Assembly (NCBI RefSeq): GCF_024448895.1
Contig: NZ_JAMOIC010000004.1
Span: 1 to 64,000 of the forward strand
DNA from: Stutzerimonas stutzeri
GTDB taxonomy: Bacteria > Pseudomonadota > Gammaproteobacteria > Pseudomonadales > Pseudomonadaceae
DNA length: 64,000 nt
Reading direction: 5' to 3'
Shown here: one piece after another, positions 9,204-17,179 of the stretch
How positions within the stretch are numbered: position 1 is the first letter of the stretch
Layout of the letters: each line of letters opens with the position of its first letter
Position numbers and translations under genes: made by a program
The notes under the pieces: model-generated
The model's database searches: none
What the model was told of the DNA's origin: nothing
What the model saw: only the letters and a program-made list of their open reading frames with translations

Positions 9204-10403
9204 TCAGCGCTCAACCGAGAACACGTGCTTGAGATAGCTGACGAAGGCCTCGTCACGGCACATGGTCTTGCCCGGCGAGTCGGAAATCTTGGCAACCGGT
9301 TGCCCATTGCAGCTGGTCATCTTGATCACCATGTTGGTGGGCACGACGCCGGGAATGTCGCAAGTCAGATGGGTGCCGATGCCATAGCTGGTGTTACTGC
9401 GCCCGGCAAGCGCCCGGTAGATGCCCAACGCCTTAGGGAAATCCAGACCATCTGAAAACACCAGCTGCCGAGTCATCGGATCGATGCCTAGGCGGCGGTA
9501 GTGGGCAATCGCCTTTTCCGCCCATTCGACCGGGTCACCCGAGTCGTGGCGCAGGCCGTCGAACAGCTTGGCTAGATACAGATCGAAATCGGCGGTGAAA
9601 GCATCCATGGTGATGCAGTCGGTAATGGCAATGCCCAGCGCCCCCCGGTATTCCCGCGCCCAGCAGTCAAGTGCTGCGCTCTGGCTGTCGATAAGCCTTG
9701 GACCGAGCTGCTGATGCGCCATGATCCATTCGTGAGCCATGGTGCCCATGGGCTTGAGATCGAGGGTGCGAGCCAGGTGAACGTTGCTGGTGCCCACGAA
9801 ATTGCCAGGGAATGAAGTCTTCAGTCGCTTCACGACTTCGGTCTGCACGCCGACGGAGAAGCGCCGACGGGTTCCGAAGTCGGCCAGATTGAAGCCGGCG
9901 AGTTCGTCCGGGGAGGCTTCTTCACGCAGCCATTGGAGTTTTTCATCCAGCCGGTCGGTTGCCTGATCCAGCGTTACATCGGGGTAGCGAGCGCGGTTTC
10001 GCACCTCGCTGATGATCGCCAGCAGCGGTACCTCGAACAGGATTACGTGCAGCCATGGGCCGCGCAGATAGACCACCAGTTCACCGCCTTCTAGTTCGAC
10101 GCGCACGTAACGTGGGTCGAAGCGAAACAGGCCGAGAAAGCGAATGAAGTCTGGCTGCATGTAGGGAATGCGTTCGATGAACGCCAGTTCCGCCGGCTCG
10201 AAACGCAGTTCGGCCAGCGCCTCCAGCTGCTCTTTGATGGCGTCGAGGTAAGGCGTGAGGTCTTCCTCGGAGCGACTGCGAAAAGCCCACTCGACTTCGG
10301 CGTTGGGGTAATGGTGCAGCACCGCCTGCATCATCGTCAGCTTGTAGTAATCGGTGTCCAGCAGGCTCTGGACGATTCGCTCGGAAAAGGCGCTGACGCT
10401 CAT
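9204..10403 (-). CDS. pncB: nicotinate phosphoribosyltransferase
   Basis: First step of the Preiss-Handler salvage route: nicotinate plus PRPP and ATP to nicotinate mononucleotide. The 399-aa protein has the expected N-terminus ([20 protein letters not shown]), the [25 protein letters not shown] block and the C-terminal [11 protein letters not shown] segment that contacts phosphoribosyl groups. It follows a 59-aa zinc-ribbon-like gene by 27 nt on the same strand, so the two are probably co-transcribed. The Shine-Dalgarno is weak, which would fit translation coupled to that small gene. Confidence 0.95.
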   Translation of the reverse strand: MSVSAFSERIVQSLLDTDYYKLTMMQAVLHHYPNAEVEWAFRSRSEEDLTPYLDAIKEQLEALAELRFEPAELAFIERIPYMQPDFIRFLGLFRFDPRYVRVELEGGELVVYLRGPWLHVILFEVPLLAIISEVRNRARYPDVTLDQATDRLDEKLQWLREEASPDELAGFNLADFGTRRRFSVGVQTEVVKRLKTSFPGNFVGTSNVHLARTLDLKPMGTMAHEWIMAHQQLGPRLIDSQSAALDCWAREYRGALGIAITDCITMDAFTADFDLYLAKLFDGLRHDSGDPVEWAEKAIAHYRRLGIDPMTRQLVFSDGLDFPKALGIYRALAGRSNTSYGIGTHLTCDIPGVVPTNMVIKMTSCNGQPVAKISDSPGKTMCRDEAFVSYLKHVFSVER

Positions 10404-10430
10404 TGGCTGGTCTCTGGCTGTGGGGCGGAA

Positions 10431-10610
10431 TCAGGCTCCGCCGATACCTTCGACCACCTTACCTGTGCCGCCGCAGTTTTTGCATTCCCCCGCATCAATA
10501 CGGCCGCTGCCATTACAGACCCTGCAGATGTTCTCACCCGTGCCGGGCGTTCCGGGTGCGGCGTCGTCGCCTGGGTTTTGAGAGGACGACCCGATGTCAG
10601 TCATATTCAT
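10431..10610 (-). CDS. 59-aa protein with a DnaJ-like CxxCxGxG zinc-ribbon
   Basis: A small reading frame on the minus strand begins with ATG at 10608-10610 after GGAGACTTTC and encodes 59 residues. After a Gly/Pro/Ser-rich N-terminus it has CRVCNGSG, then ten residues on CKNCGGTG, the paired CxxCxGxG knuckles seen in DnaJ-type zinc-ribbons. Binding of one zinc ion is expected. It ends 27 nt before pncB, suggesting an operon. I know no function for it; it could be a chaperone-like or regulatory accessory of the NAD salvage enzyme. Too short for many gene callers. Confidence 0.75.
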   Translation of the reverse strand: MNMTDIGSSSQNPGDDAAPGTPGTGENICRVCNGSGRIDAGECKNCGGTGKVVEGIGGA

Positions 10611-10753
10611 GAAAGTCTCCTGCCACTCAGCTTCATCTTGTTCGCGATATTAATCGAGTACCAGTTGGGAGTATGGATTAGCGGTGTCGGTTTATTGTCA
10701 TCAATAAGGCTTGGAACCAACTTTGATTAATAGCGTTAGAGATAGCGTAAATA

Positions 10754-10785
10754 AAAAAGGCGAAGGGTTAACCTTCGCCTTTTCA
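10754..10785. terminator. bidirectional terminator after the KGG gene
   Basis: An 8-bp stem GGCGAAGG/CCTTCGCC (10759-10779) lies between AAAAAA and TTTT. It is 14 nt past the stop of the minus-strand KGG gene. Confidence 0.85.
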
Positions 10786-10798
10786 TTACCTCTACACA

Positions 10799-10975
10799 TC
10801 AGCTATTGCTGGTGCGGCCACCGCCGTGGCTGTTCTGGCCACCCTTGCGGCCTGCTTCGGAGGCCTTTTCACGATCATTGGCAAAGTTGCCGCCGCTGTT
10901 ATGGCCGCCCTTCTTGCCTGCTTCGGATGCTTTTTCGCGATCGTTTGCGAAGTTGCCAGGATTCTTGTTCGCCAT
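10799..10975 (-). CDS. KGG-domain stress protein (YciG-like)
   Basis: A 58-aa very hydrophilic protein made almost entirely of two tandem copies of GNFANDREKASEAG followed by KKGGHNSG or RKGGQNSH. This is the KGG repeat (stress-induced bacterial acidophilic repeat) found in YciG and in plant-type LEA-like hydrophilins. Family members are general-stress or stationary-phase proteins thought to protect macromolecules. The ATG at 10973-10975 has GAGGAGAG upstream. A strong terminator follows. The two DNA copies are also close to identical, indicating a recent or constrained duplication. Confidence 0.9.
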   Translation of the reverse strand: MANKNPGNFANDREKASEAGKKGGHNSGGNFANDREKASEAGRKGGQNSHGGGRTSNS

Positions 10976-11192
10976 GTCTTACTCTCCTCGATGGATACAG
11001 ACTCATGCGGGCTGAACACACCTCATCAGCCTTCATAATTTCAGAGCGGAGGAGCGCTCCACTAGTTTCCGCTATTTAACAAGCGACGGACGAGTGGTTA
11101 TTTTACATCTGCAACAAGTATGGCTAATGGCAAGTACAACGAAACGGCTGTTATTTCCAAATATCTACCGCATAAATTGAATCGCTGATAGG

Positions 11193-11426
11193 TCAGGCAA
11201 TCAGTGCAAGTTGGCGTTGTGCCAGCAGGCGCATGACATAGCCGATCTTTAGCCCAGTTGGCCCGAGAATCACCAGCGCGTGGCTTGCGACGATGGCGCC
11301 CAGTACAAGGTGAGCATCGAAGATGTAGGCGCCGGCGATACCCAGCACGAGCAGAAGTACGCCGAGCACCATGGACAGATTGGCCAGAATCAACAGCCGT
11401 TGCGGATCGAGTGGTTGCGCGTTCAT
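11193..11426 (-). CDS. small membrane protein, 77 aa
   Basis: Two hydrophobic segments (about residues 10-35 and 40-62) suggest a hairpin membrane protein with a short cytoplasmic N-terminus. A GGAGCC site precedes the ATG. It lies 51 nt downstream of hmp on the same strand, with a hairpin between, so partial read-through from hmp is possible. Similar small transmembrane sensor/regulator-like proteins sit near nitric-oxide genes in other pseudomonads, but I cannot name this family with certainty. Confidence 0.65.
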   Translation of the reverse strand: MNAQPLDPQRLLILANLSMVLGVLLLVLGIAGAYIFDAHLVLGAIVASHALVILGPTGLKIGYVMRLLAQRQLALIA

Positions 11427-11448
11427 GAGGCTCCTCGATGTTGAACAA

Positions 11449-11471
11449 AGGGCTCGCGGATGGCGAGCCCG
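11449..11471 (-). terminator. hairpin after hmp
   Basis: The stem GGGCTCGC/GCGAGCCC (11450-11470) with a short loop is followed on the minus strand by TTTGTT. It is a weak terminator or attenuator between hmp and the 77-aa membrane gene. Confidence 0.55.
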
Positions 11472-11477
11472 TAACGG

Positions 11478-12656
11478 CTAGTCAAGCGCCGAAGCTGGAC
11501 CGAAGAACTCGTAGCGAGCCTGATGCGCAGGGACGCCAAGTGCTTGCAGTTGACGGCGGATGGCGGCCATGAAGGGCTTTGGGCCCAAGAAGTAGGCATC
11601 CAGATCGCGCTCGGCCGGCAGCCAGTCGTCGAGCCGTTCCTCGGTCAACAGGCCAACGGCGTCGGGCTGAGGGCTACCTTGCTGATGCTCGTCGTAGCAA
11701 TAGAAGCGATTCAGCTGCTCATACCGGTCAGCGAGATCATCGATGGCTTCGCGAAAGGCATGGGCGTCAGCATTACGCGCGCAGTGGATGAAATGAATCG
11801 GCCGCTCGGTCGCGATGGCAGCTTCGAGCATCGCCAGCGTAGGGGTGATGCCCACGCCACCGCTAATCAGAACCAGCGGCTTGTCGCTGGGCTGAAGCGT
11901 GAACTCACCGGCAGGCGCGAACAGCTCCAGTCGCTCTCCCTCTGCCATTCCGTGAAGCGCATTGGAAGCTACGCCGCCTGGCTCGCGCTTGACGCTGATG
12001 CGGTAGTCGCGGCCATTGCTGGCGGCGGAGAGTGAGTAGTTGCGGCGAATCTCTACGCCATTCACCCACAGCTGTAGCCCGATGTATTGGCCCGGCTCAT
12101 GCGCTACCACCGCGCCACCGTCTTCAGGTTCCAGATAGAACGAGGTGATTTCCGCGCTCTCGGCTACCTTGCGGGCGATCCGGAACGTGCGTGCGCCACG
12201 CCAGCCGCCCGGGGCCTGGGCCGTTGCGCTGTACAGCTGTTCTTCGCTGCCAATGAGGATGCCGGCGAGCTGCTCGTAAGCTGCGGCCCATGCGGCGATC
12301 ACCTCATCGGTGGCGATTTCTTCCCCGAGAACTTCCCGGATGGCGCGCAGCAGGCAAGAGCCGACAATGGGGTAGTGCTCCGGCTGTACCTGCAGGGCCA
12401 CATGCTTGTTGATGACTTGCGAAACCAGCCCGCCGAGCTGATCCAGCCGGTCGATGTGCTTGGCGTACATCAGCACGCCATTGGCCAGGGCGCGCGGCTG
12501 GTCACCGCTGGCCTGATGCGCCTGGTTGAACAGCGGGCGCACCTCCGGGTATTCGGCCAGCATGAGCTTGTAGAAGTGATCGGTCAGGGTTTCGCCACCG
12601 CTTTCGAGCAGCGGGACGGTCGCGGTAATCAGGGCACGTTGTTCAGCGCAAAGCAT
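11478..12656 (-). CDS. hmp: flavohaemoglobin, nitric oxide dioxygenase
   Basis: Converts NO plus O2 to nitrate in the cytoplasm with NAD(P)H; aerobic NO detoxification. The 392-aa protein has an N-terminal globin domain (residues about 1-138; B10 Tyr in DHFYKLML, proximal His in NKHVALQV), then an FAD domain with RRNYSLS and a C-terminal NAD domain with SGGVGITPTLAM, ending in FFGPA. GGAG precedes the ATG. An ANR/DNR-like box lies about 108 nt upstream of the start codon, so control by an anaerobic or NO-responsive Crp-family factor is likely. Confidence 0.95.
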   Translation of the reverse strand: MLCAEQRALITATVPLLESGGETLTDHFYKLMLAEYPEVRPLFNQAHQASGDQPRALANGVLMYAKHIDRLDQLGGLVSQVINKHVALQVQPEHYPIVGSCLLRAIREVLGEEIATDEVIAAWAAAYEQLAGILIGSEEQLYSATAQAPGGWRGARTFRIARKVAESAEITSFYLEPEDGGAVVAHEPGQYIGLQLWVNGVEIRRNYSLSAASNGRDYRISVKREPGGVASNALHGMAEGERLELFAPAGEFTLQPSDKPLVLISGGVGITPTLAMLEAAIATERPIHFIHCARNADAHAFREAIDDLADRYEQLNRFYCYDEHQQGSPQPDAVGLLTEERLDDWLPAERDLDAYFLGPKPFMAAIRRQLQALGVPAHQARYEFFGPASALD

Positions 12657-12753
12657 GGAGGACTCCAGTTATTGAAAGGGCCCCGTCTCTGGTGCATCGC
12701 TCCGTGAAGCGGCTCGGACAGGTACCTCACTCCTTCAATATCCGTTCCATGCC

Positions 12754-12800
12754 GGAATTGACCAGAATCAAGGCCGATCAGACGCATGAAGGTCAATTCC
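12754..12800. promoter_or_regulatory. ANR/DNR-like box inside a 10-bp inverted repeat upstream of hmp
   Basis: TTGACCAGAATCAA at 12758-12771 matches the ANR/DNR/FNR pattern TTGAY-N4-ATCAA. It is part of a perfect inverted repeat GGAATTGACC (12754-12763) and GGTCAATTCC (12791-12800), whose centre-to-centre distance is 37 bp. Both arms carry a TTGACC half. This suggests binding of a Crp/FNR-type factor, perhaps cooperatively, or an additional NO-responsive activator. Confidence 0.6.
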
Positions 12801-12938
12801 ACCCAGATTTTTAAGGTTTAAATAACCATCAAAGGTCCTGGTAACCCTCTGGACTGCGCTTCCCGAGCGTTGCAGATCGAACCGCTACGCCCGAGTGCGT
12901 TCTATAGCTCTGACCATCGACAAGCTTATGGAGGCGAC

Positions 12939-13163
12939 ATGGAGAACTACCACATCACGCACGACCAGGACCGTTGGGTACTGCGCGAAGAGGGCGACAA
13001 GCGCGCCTTGCTTGAGGCGACCACCAAAGAAGACATCATCAGTGAGACCCGTGACTACATGAAGTTGCGCACCGCCTCGGTGAAGATCCATACCGTCGAC
13101 GGCAAGATCGAGGAAGAGCGGACCTACCCGAGAGATCAGGACCCGCGTTCAACCAAAGGCTGA
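12939..13163 (+). CDS. DUF2188 domain protein
   Basis: A 74-aa cytoplasmic protein with the DUF2188 pattern: YHITHDQDRWVLREEGDKRAL near the start and KIHTVDGKIEEERTYPRD near the end, consisting of a beta-rich fold with one helix. Function of the family is unknown; members are often stress- or phage-associated. I chose the ATG at 12939 because GGAGGC precedes it. Its last 28 nt overlap the convergent urea transporter gene, so the two mRNAs are complementary at their 3' ends. Confidence 0.8.
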   Translation: MENYHITHDQDRWVLREEGDKRALLEATTKEDIISETRDYMKLRTASVKIHTVDGKIEEERTYPRDQDPRSTKG

Positions 13164-14050
13164 TCATAAGGTCGGTTGCAGAGGCGCTGGCGCTGGTTGA
13201 TTTGTGCAGCCAGCGCCACCGCCCAATACGCAAGGATGAAAGGCATGGTTAGCGGCGCAATGCCGAGCCGTTCGAAGGCCAGCCTACCGATGATCGCCAG
13301 CGCGATACCCAGCGCCGGAGCGACCGGCGAGCGATGAGTCTGGCTTAGCGCCAGCGCGGCAAGCGCCGGGTTGTAGCCGGTTAGCCCCGCCAGCGCATGA
13401 TCCTCTGCGGCGCCGGTGAGCAGCGCCACATATATGCCCATCGCAGAACCGCAGAGTGCCCAAGAGGCCGCGCGCCGGTTGGCCATCAGCAATCCTCCAA
13501 ACAGGCAGAGCCCGGCAAACGGATCCGACAGCAAAATGATCTGCGCAATCCCCCGCAATACGCTTTCCAACGCGCCCCAGCCATCCAGTTGGTAGGCCGA
13601 TGAGTGCAAGTCGCCCGTAGGCTCCATAGGTGCGGACAGCGCGAGCATCAGCCAGCCAAGCAGCACGAAGGGCAGGGTGAAACCTGAAAGGCCATGACGC
13701 TCGCGCCTGCCTCTGAGCAGGTAATGTTGCGGCAGGCTCGACAGGGCCCCCACGGCTGCGGCGATCAAGAGCGTTATGTACGAAAAGCCGAGCAGATGGG
13801 TGATCAACAGGCCCAGCAATGCTGCGTTGTAGCCGTAAAGACCGGTCTCGATGTCACTTCTCGCGTAATCACAGCACCATGCCGTGGCGGTGCCGGCGAG
13901 CAGCCCTGCAAGGGCACCAATGAGCAGAAAAGGCTCGTTGAGGCCGATCACGATCAAGGTCAGCAAGCCGCAGCCCCGATGGCGTTGCAGGAAGATCTGA
14001 CTGAAGCCGTTGAGCGTCGAGCGCAACAGATACTGGGCGAATGGGTGCAT
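13136..14050 (-). CDS. urea transporter (UT family)
   Basis: A 304-aa inner-membrane channel-like protein with about ten membrane segments. The two-fold internal repeat of the UT family is visible: LYGYNAALLGL in the first half and LTGYNPALAALAL in the second, each preceding a re-entrant pore helix. It should let urea equilibrate across the inner membrane. No urease genes lie in the window. It is 68 nt downstream of pykA on the same strand, so co-transcription with the glyoxylate operon is possible. Confidence 0.85.
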   Translation of the reverse strand: MHPFAQYLLRSTLNGFSQIFLQRHRGCGLLTLIVIGLNEPFLLIGALAGLLAGTATAWCCDYARSDIETGLYGYNAALLGLLITHLLGFSYITLLIAAAVGALSSLPQHYLLRGRRERHGLSGFTLPFVLLGWLMLALSAPMEPTGDLHSSAYQLDGWGALESVLRGIAQIILLSDPFAGLCLFGGLLMANRRAASWALCGSAMGIYVALLTGAAEDHALAGLTGYNPALAALALSQTHRSPVAPALGIALAIIGRLAFERLGIAPLTMPFILAYWAVALAAQINQRQRLCNRPYDQPLVERGS

Positions 14051-14118
14051 GGAACATATTCAAGGGCGAGCGCGTCCGTGCCGGGAAAGACGCTTCCCGG
14101 CGCAGGCGTCGTTGGGGG

Positions 14119-15534
14119 CTAGTTGAGTGTTTCGATGCGCAATGAGTTTGTCGTACCGGGCTGGCCCAGCGGCACGCCGGCGGTGATCAGCACCGTATCG
14201 CCAGTACCGGCCATTCCCTGCGCGCGCGCCAGTTCCAGCGCATTTAGGCAGATTTGCTCCATGTCGTGCATGCGCGCGTCGATCACCGAGTACACCCCCC
14301 ACGCCAGGGTCAGCTTACGCGCCGTGGCGACGTTGGGGGTGAGGCTGAGGATCGGTGTGCCCGGTCGCTCGCGGGAGGCGCGCAGACTGGAACGACCCGA
14401 CTCGGTGTAGTTGACCAGCACCGCGATCGGCAGGATGCCGCTGATTCGGCGAATCGCGCAGCTGATGGCATCAGGCAGGGTGGCTTCGGCGCTGGGTCGG
14501 TGCACGTCGAGCTGCGCCTGGAAGTCCGGCCCGCTCTCCACCTGGCGGATGATCTTGCTCATCATGCTGACTGCTTCCAGCGGATAGTCGCCCGAGGCAG
14601 TTTCGGCCGAGAGCATCACCGCGTCAGCGCCTTCGGCTACCGCATTGGCCACATCGGTCACCTCGGCGCGAGTCGGGGCAGGGGAGAAGCGCATCGACTC
14701 GAGCATTTGCGTGGCCACCACCACTGGCCGGCCGAGCTGGCGGCAGGTGCGCACGATGTTCTTCTGGATCCTCGGGACGTTTTCGGCCGGCACCTCGACG
14801 CCCAGATCACCCCTCGCCACCATGATCGCGTCGCTCAGCCGTGCGATCTCGCGCAGATGCTGCACGGCAGAAGGCTTCTCGATCTTGGCCATGAGAAAGG
14901 CACGCCCACCGATCAGCTCGCGAGCTTCATGAATGTCCTGCGGACGCTGAACGAAGGACAGCGCTACCCAGTCGACGCCCAGCTCCAGCCCGAACGTCAG
15001 GTCACGCCGGTCCTTTTCAGTCATCGGGCTCAACTCCAGAACCGCTTCCGGTACGTTGACGCCCTTGCGATCCGACAGCTCGCCGCCCGCCACTATGCGG
15101 GTCTCGATGGCATTGGCGAGCTTTGCAACCACCGTCAGACGCAGCCGGCCATCGTCCACCAGCAGGCTCATGCCGGGCTGCAGTGCATCGATGATCTCCG
15201 GATGGGGAAGGTTGACCCGGGTGCTGTCGCCCGGCGTCGGATCAAGATCGAGACGCAGCGTCTGCCCGCGCGTCAGCAGCACCTTGCCCTCGGCAAACCG
15301 GCCCACGCGCAGCTTCGGGCCTTGCAGGTCCATGAGGATGCCGATGGGCTGATTCAGCTGGCGCTCCACCTCACGAATCCAGCCGAAACGCTCGGCATGG
15401 TCAGCATGCTCGCCGTGGCTGAAGTTCAGGCGGAACAGGTTGACCCCGTTTTCCACCAGATCGCGCACATCATCGATGCTGCGGGTGGCAGGGCCGAGGG
15501 TGGCGAGAATCTTGACCTTCTTATCGGGTGTCAT
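14119..15534 (-). CDS. pykA: pyruvate kinase
   Basis: Converts PEP and ADP to pyruvate and ATP. The 471-aa protein contains the N-terminal LATLGPATRS and RLNFSHGEHADH motifs, the pyruvate kinase signature FLMAKIEKPSAV with the catalytic Lys, and the metal-binding VARGDLGVEV block. The C-terminal allosteric domain runs to the end. It lies 37 nt downstream of the glycerate kinase gene, giving a continuous path from glyoxylate to pyruvate on one strand. In P. aeruginosa the same gene order exists. Confidence 0.95.
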   Translation of the reverse strand: MTPDKKVKILATLGPATRSIDDVRDLVENGVNLFRLNFSHGEHADHAERFGWIREVERQLNQPIGILMDLQGPKLRVGRFAEGKVLLTRGQTLRLDLDPTPGDSTRVNLPHPEIIDALQPGMSLLVDDGRLRLTVVAKLANAIETRIVAGGELSDRKGVNVPEAVLELSPMTEKDRRDLTFGLELGVDWVALSFVQRPQDIHEARELIGGRAFLMAKIEKPSAVQHLREIARLSDAIMVARGDLGVEVPAENVPRIQKNIVRTCRQLGRPVVVATQMLESMRFSPAPTRAEVTDVANAVAEGADAVMLSAETASGDYPLEAVSMMSKIIRQVESGPDFQAQLDVHRPSAEATLPDAISCAIRRISGILPIAVLVNYTESGRSSLRASRERPGTPILSLTPNVATARKLTLAWGVYSVIDARMHDMEQICLNALELARAQGMAGTGDTVLITAGVPLGQPGTTNSLRIETLN

Positions 15535-15571
15535 GGCGGGCTCTTTGGGCTGTGTTCGTGATGCGCCGTGC

Positions 15572-16843
15572 CTAACGGGACGGCGGCAGGATCAGGATGG
15601 CGCGGAAATCGTTGACGTTGGTCCGAGTCGGGCCGGTCATCAGCAGCGCGTCGAGGGCTTCGAAGTAACCATAGCCGTTGTTGTTACCCAGCTCGTCGGC
15701 TGCACTGAGCCCCATGGCAGCGGCGCGGGCATGGCTGTCCGGCGTCATCAGCGCGCCGGCGTTGTCTTCCGAACCGTCGATGCCGTCTGTGTCGCCAGCC
15801 AGCGCGTACACGCCGGGCAGGCCCTGAAGGTTTTCGGTCAGGCTCAGGAGAAACTCGGCATTGCGACCGCCGCGGCCATTTCCGCGCACCGTCACCGTGG
15901 TTTCTCCGCCGGAAAGGATCACGCAAGGCGCGGCGATCGGTTGGCCGTGAAGCACCACCTGCCGGGCGATGCCGCCATGGACCTTTGCCACTTCACGCGA
16001 CTCACCTTCCAGGTCACCGAGGATCAGCGGCGTGATGCCCGCTGCGCGGGCTTTATCAGCGGCGGCATCAAGCGATTGCTGCGGCTTGGCGATCAGCTGA
16101 AAGTGGCTGCGTGACAGGCAGGGATCGTTCGGCTTGACGGTTTCTGAGCGCGGGTCTTCCAGCCAGGCACGTACGTTCGCAGGGATGTCGATGCCGTAGC
16201 GCGCCAGGATCGCAAGCGCCTCGGCTGAAGTGGTCGGGTCAGCTACGGTCGGGCCGGAGGCGATCACCGTCGCCTCGTCACCCGGAACGTCGGAAATGGC
16301 GTAGGTGTAGACAGTCGCCGGCCAGCAAGCCTTGGCCAGACGGCCACCCTTGATCGCCGAGAGATGCTTGCGCACGCAATTCATCTCGCCGATGTGGGCG
16401 CCGGAGCGCAGCAGCGCTTTGTTGATCGCCTGCTTGTCGGCGAGGCTGATGCCTTCGGCTGGGAGTGCCAGCAGCGAGGAACCACCGCCGGAAAGAAGAA
16501 AGATCACCCGGTCGCTTTCTGCGAGATTGCTGACCATTTCCAGCACGCGGCGGGCGACGCGTTCGCCAGCATCGTCCGGCACCGGATGCGCGGCCTCGAC
16601 CACCTCGATCTTGCGGCAATCGGCACCGTGGCCATAGCGCGTTACCACCAGCCCGGAGAGTTCACCTTCCCACACTGCTTCGATTGCTTCGGCCATGGCT
16701 GCTGCCGCCTTGCCGGCGCCGATGACGATGGCGCGGCCGCTGCGATCCGCGGGCAGATGGTCAGCCAGGACCTGGCGCGGGTGAGCAGCATCGATGGCGG
16801 CGGTGAACAGCTCGCGCAACAGGGCTTGCGGGTCGAGGCTCAT
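15572..16843 (-). CDS. ttuD: glycerate 2-kinase, MOFRL family
   Basis: Phosphorylates D-glycerate to 2-phosphoglycerate; formerly annotated hydroxypyruvate reductase TtuD. The 423-aa protein has the N-terminal GckA domain (VIGAGKAAAAMAEA, SGGGSSLLALP motif near residue 115) and the C-terminal MOFRL domain (LSGGETTVTVRGNGRGGRNAEF, then AGDTDGIDGSEDNAGA). AAGGAG precedes the ATG. Context between glxR and pykA makes the 2-kinase activity the expected one, since 2-phosphoglycerate leads straight to PEP and the pyruvate kinase next door. A 336-nt repeat-bearing gap separates it from glxR. Confidence 0.93.
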   Translation of the reverse strand: MSLDPQALLRELFTAAIDAAHPRQVLADHLPADRSGRAIVIGAGKAAAAMAEAIEAVWEGELSGLVVTRYGHGADCRKIEVVEAAHPVPDDAGERVARRVLEMVSNLAESDRVIFLLSGGGSSLLALPAEGISLADKQAINKALLRSGAHIGEMNCVRKHLSAIKGGRLAKACWPATVYTYAISDVPGDEATVIASGPTVADPTTSAEALAILARYGIDIPANVRAWLEDPRSETVKPNDPCLSRSHFQLIAKPQQSLDAAADKARAAGITPLILGDLEGESREVAKVHGGIARQVVLHGQPIAAPCVILSGGETTVTVRGNGRGGRNAEFLLSLTENLQGLPGVYALAGDTDGIDGSEDNAGALMTPDSHARAAAMGLSAADELGNNNGYGYFEALDALLMTGPTRTNVNDFRAILILPPSR

Positions 16844-17010
16844 GTACTGCTCCTTCTCTATTAGGTCTGGGGCCGATTCCAGACCTTAGGGCTCGGCATT
16901 GCAAGCGCTAAGGTATGGAATTGGATTCGACCCACCCGGCAGTCGGGCCGTGACTCCTTCTGCCGGGCAGATCGAAAGGGGTGCACCTCAGGTGCGTTGA
17001 AGCGGTTATG

Positions 17011-17097
17011 TGATGGGTATCGCTGAGCTCGACGCCATCCTACGGGGGCGGTGTTGCGGCTCGCCCGTAGGACGGGTTGAGCATGCGATACCCATCA
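17011..17097. repeat. inverted pair of GGGTATCGC-type repeats
   Basis: TGATGGGTATCGC (17011-17023) and its exact reverse complement (17085-17097) enclose CGCCATCCTACG/CGTAGGACGGG inner arms. The unit also occurs at 29-62. The pair could fold into a long hairpin in the mRNA between glxR and the glycerate kinase gene. Confidence 0.65.
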
Positions 17098-17107
17098 GTG
17101 TGTGGCG

Positions 17108-17167
17108 TTGAGCGCAGCGCCAGCCAGCGCTGCTGTCTGGGTCCAGCGATGGCTGGCGCGGCTCAAC
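17108..17167 (-). terminator. large hairpin downstream of glxR
   Basis: GTTGAGC...GCTCAAC flank the perfect arms GCGCCAGCCA (17117-17126) and TGGCTGGCGC (17150-17159), and the inner arm extends through CGCTG with one mismatch. It lies 13 nt after the glxR stop on the minus strand. No T run follows, so it may stabilise the glxR mRNA 3' end rather than stop transcription fully. Confidence 0.5.
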
Positions 17168-17179
17168 TCAACTCTGTGC

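Noticed and set aside
14254-15561. A 435-codon plus-strand open frame
   Set aside because: It is the complement of pyruvate kinase and has no domain signature or ribosome site.
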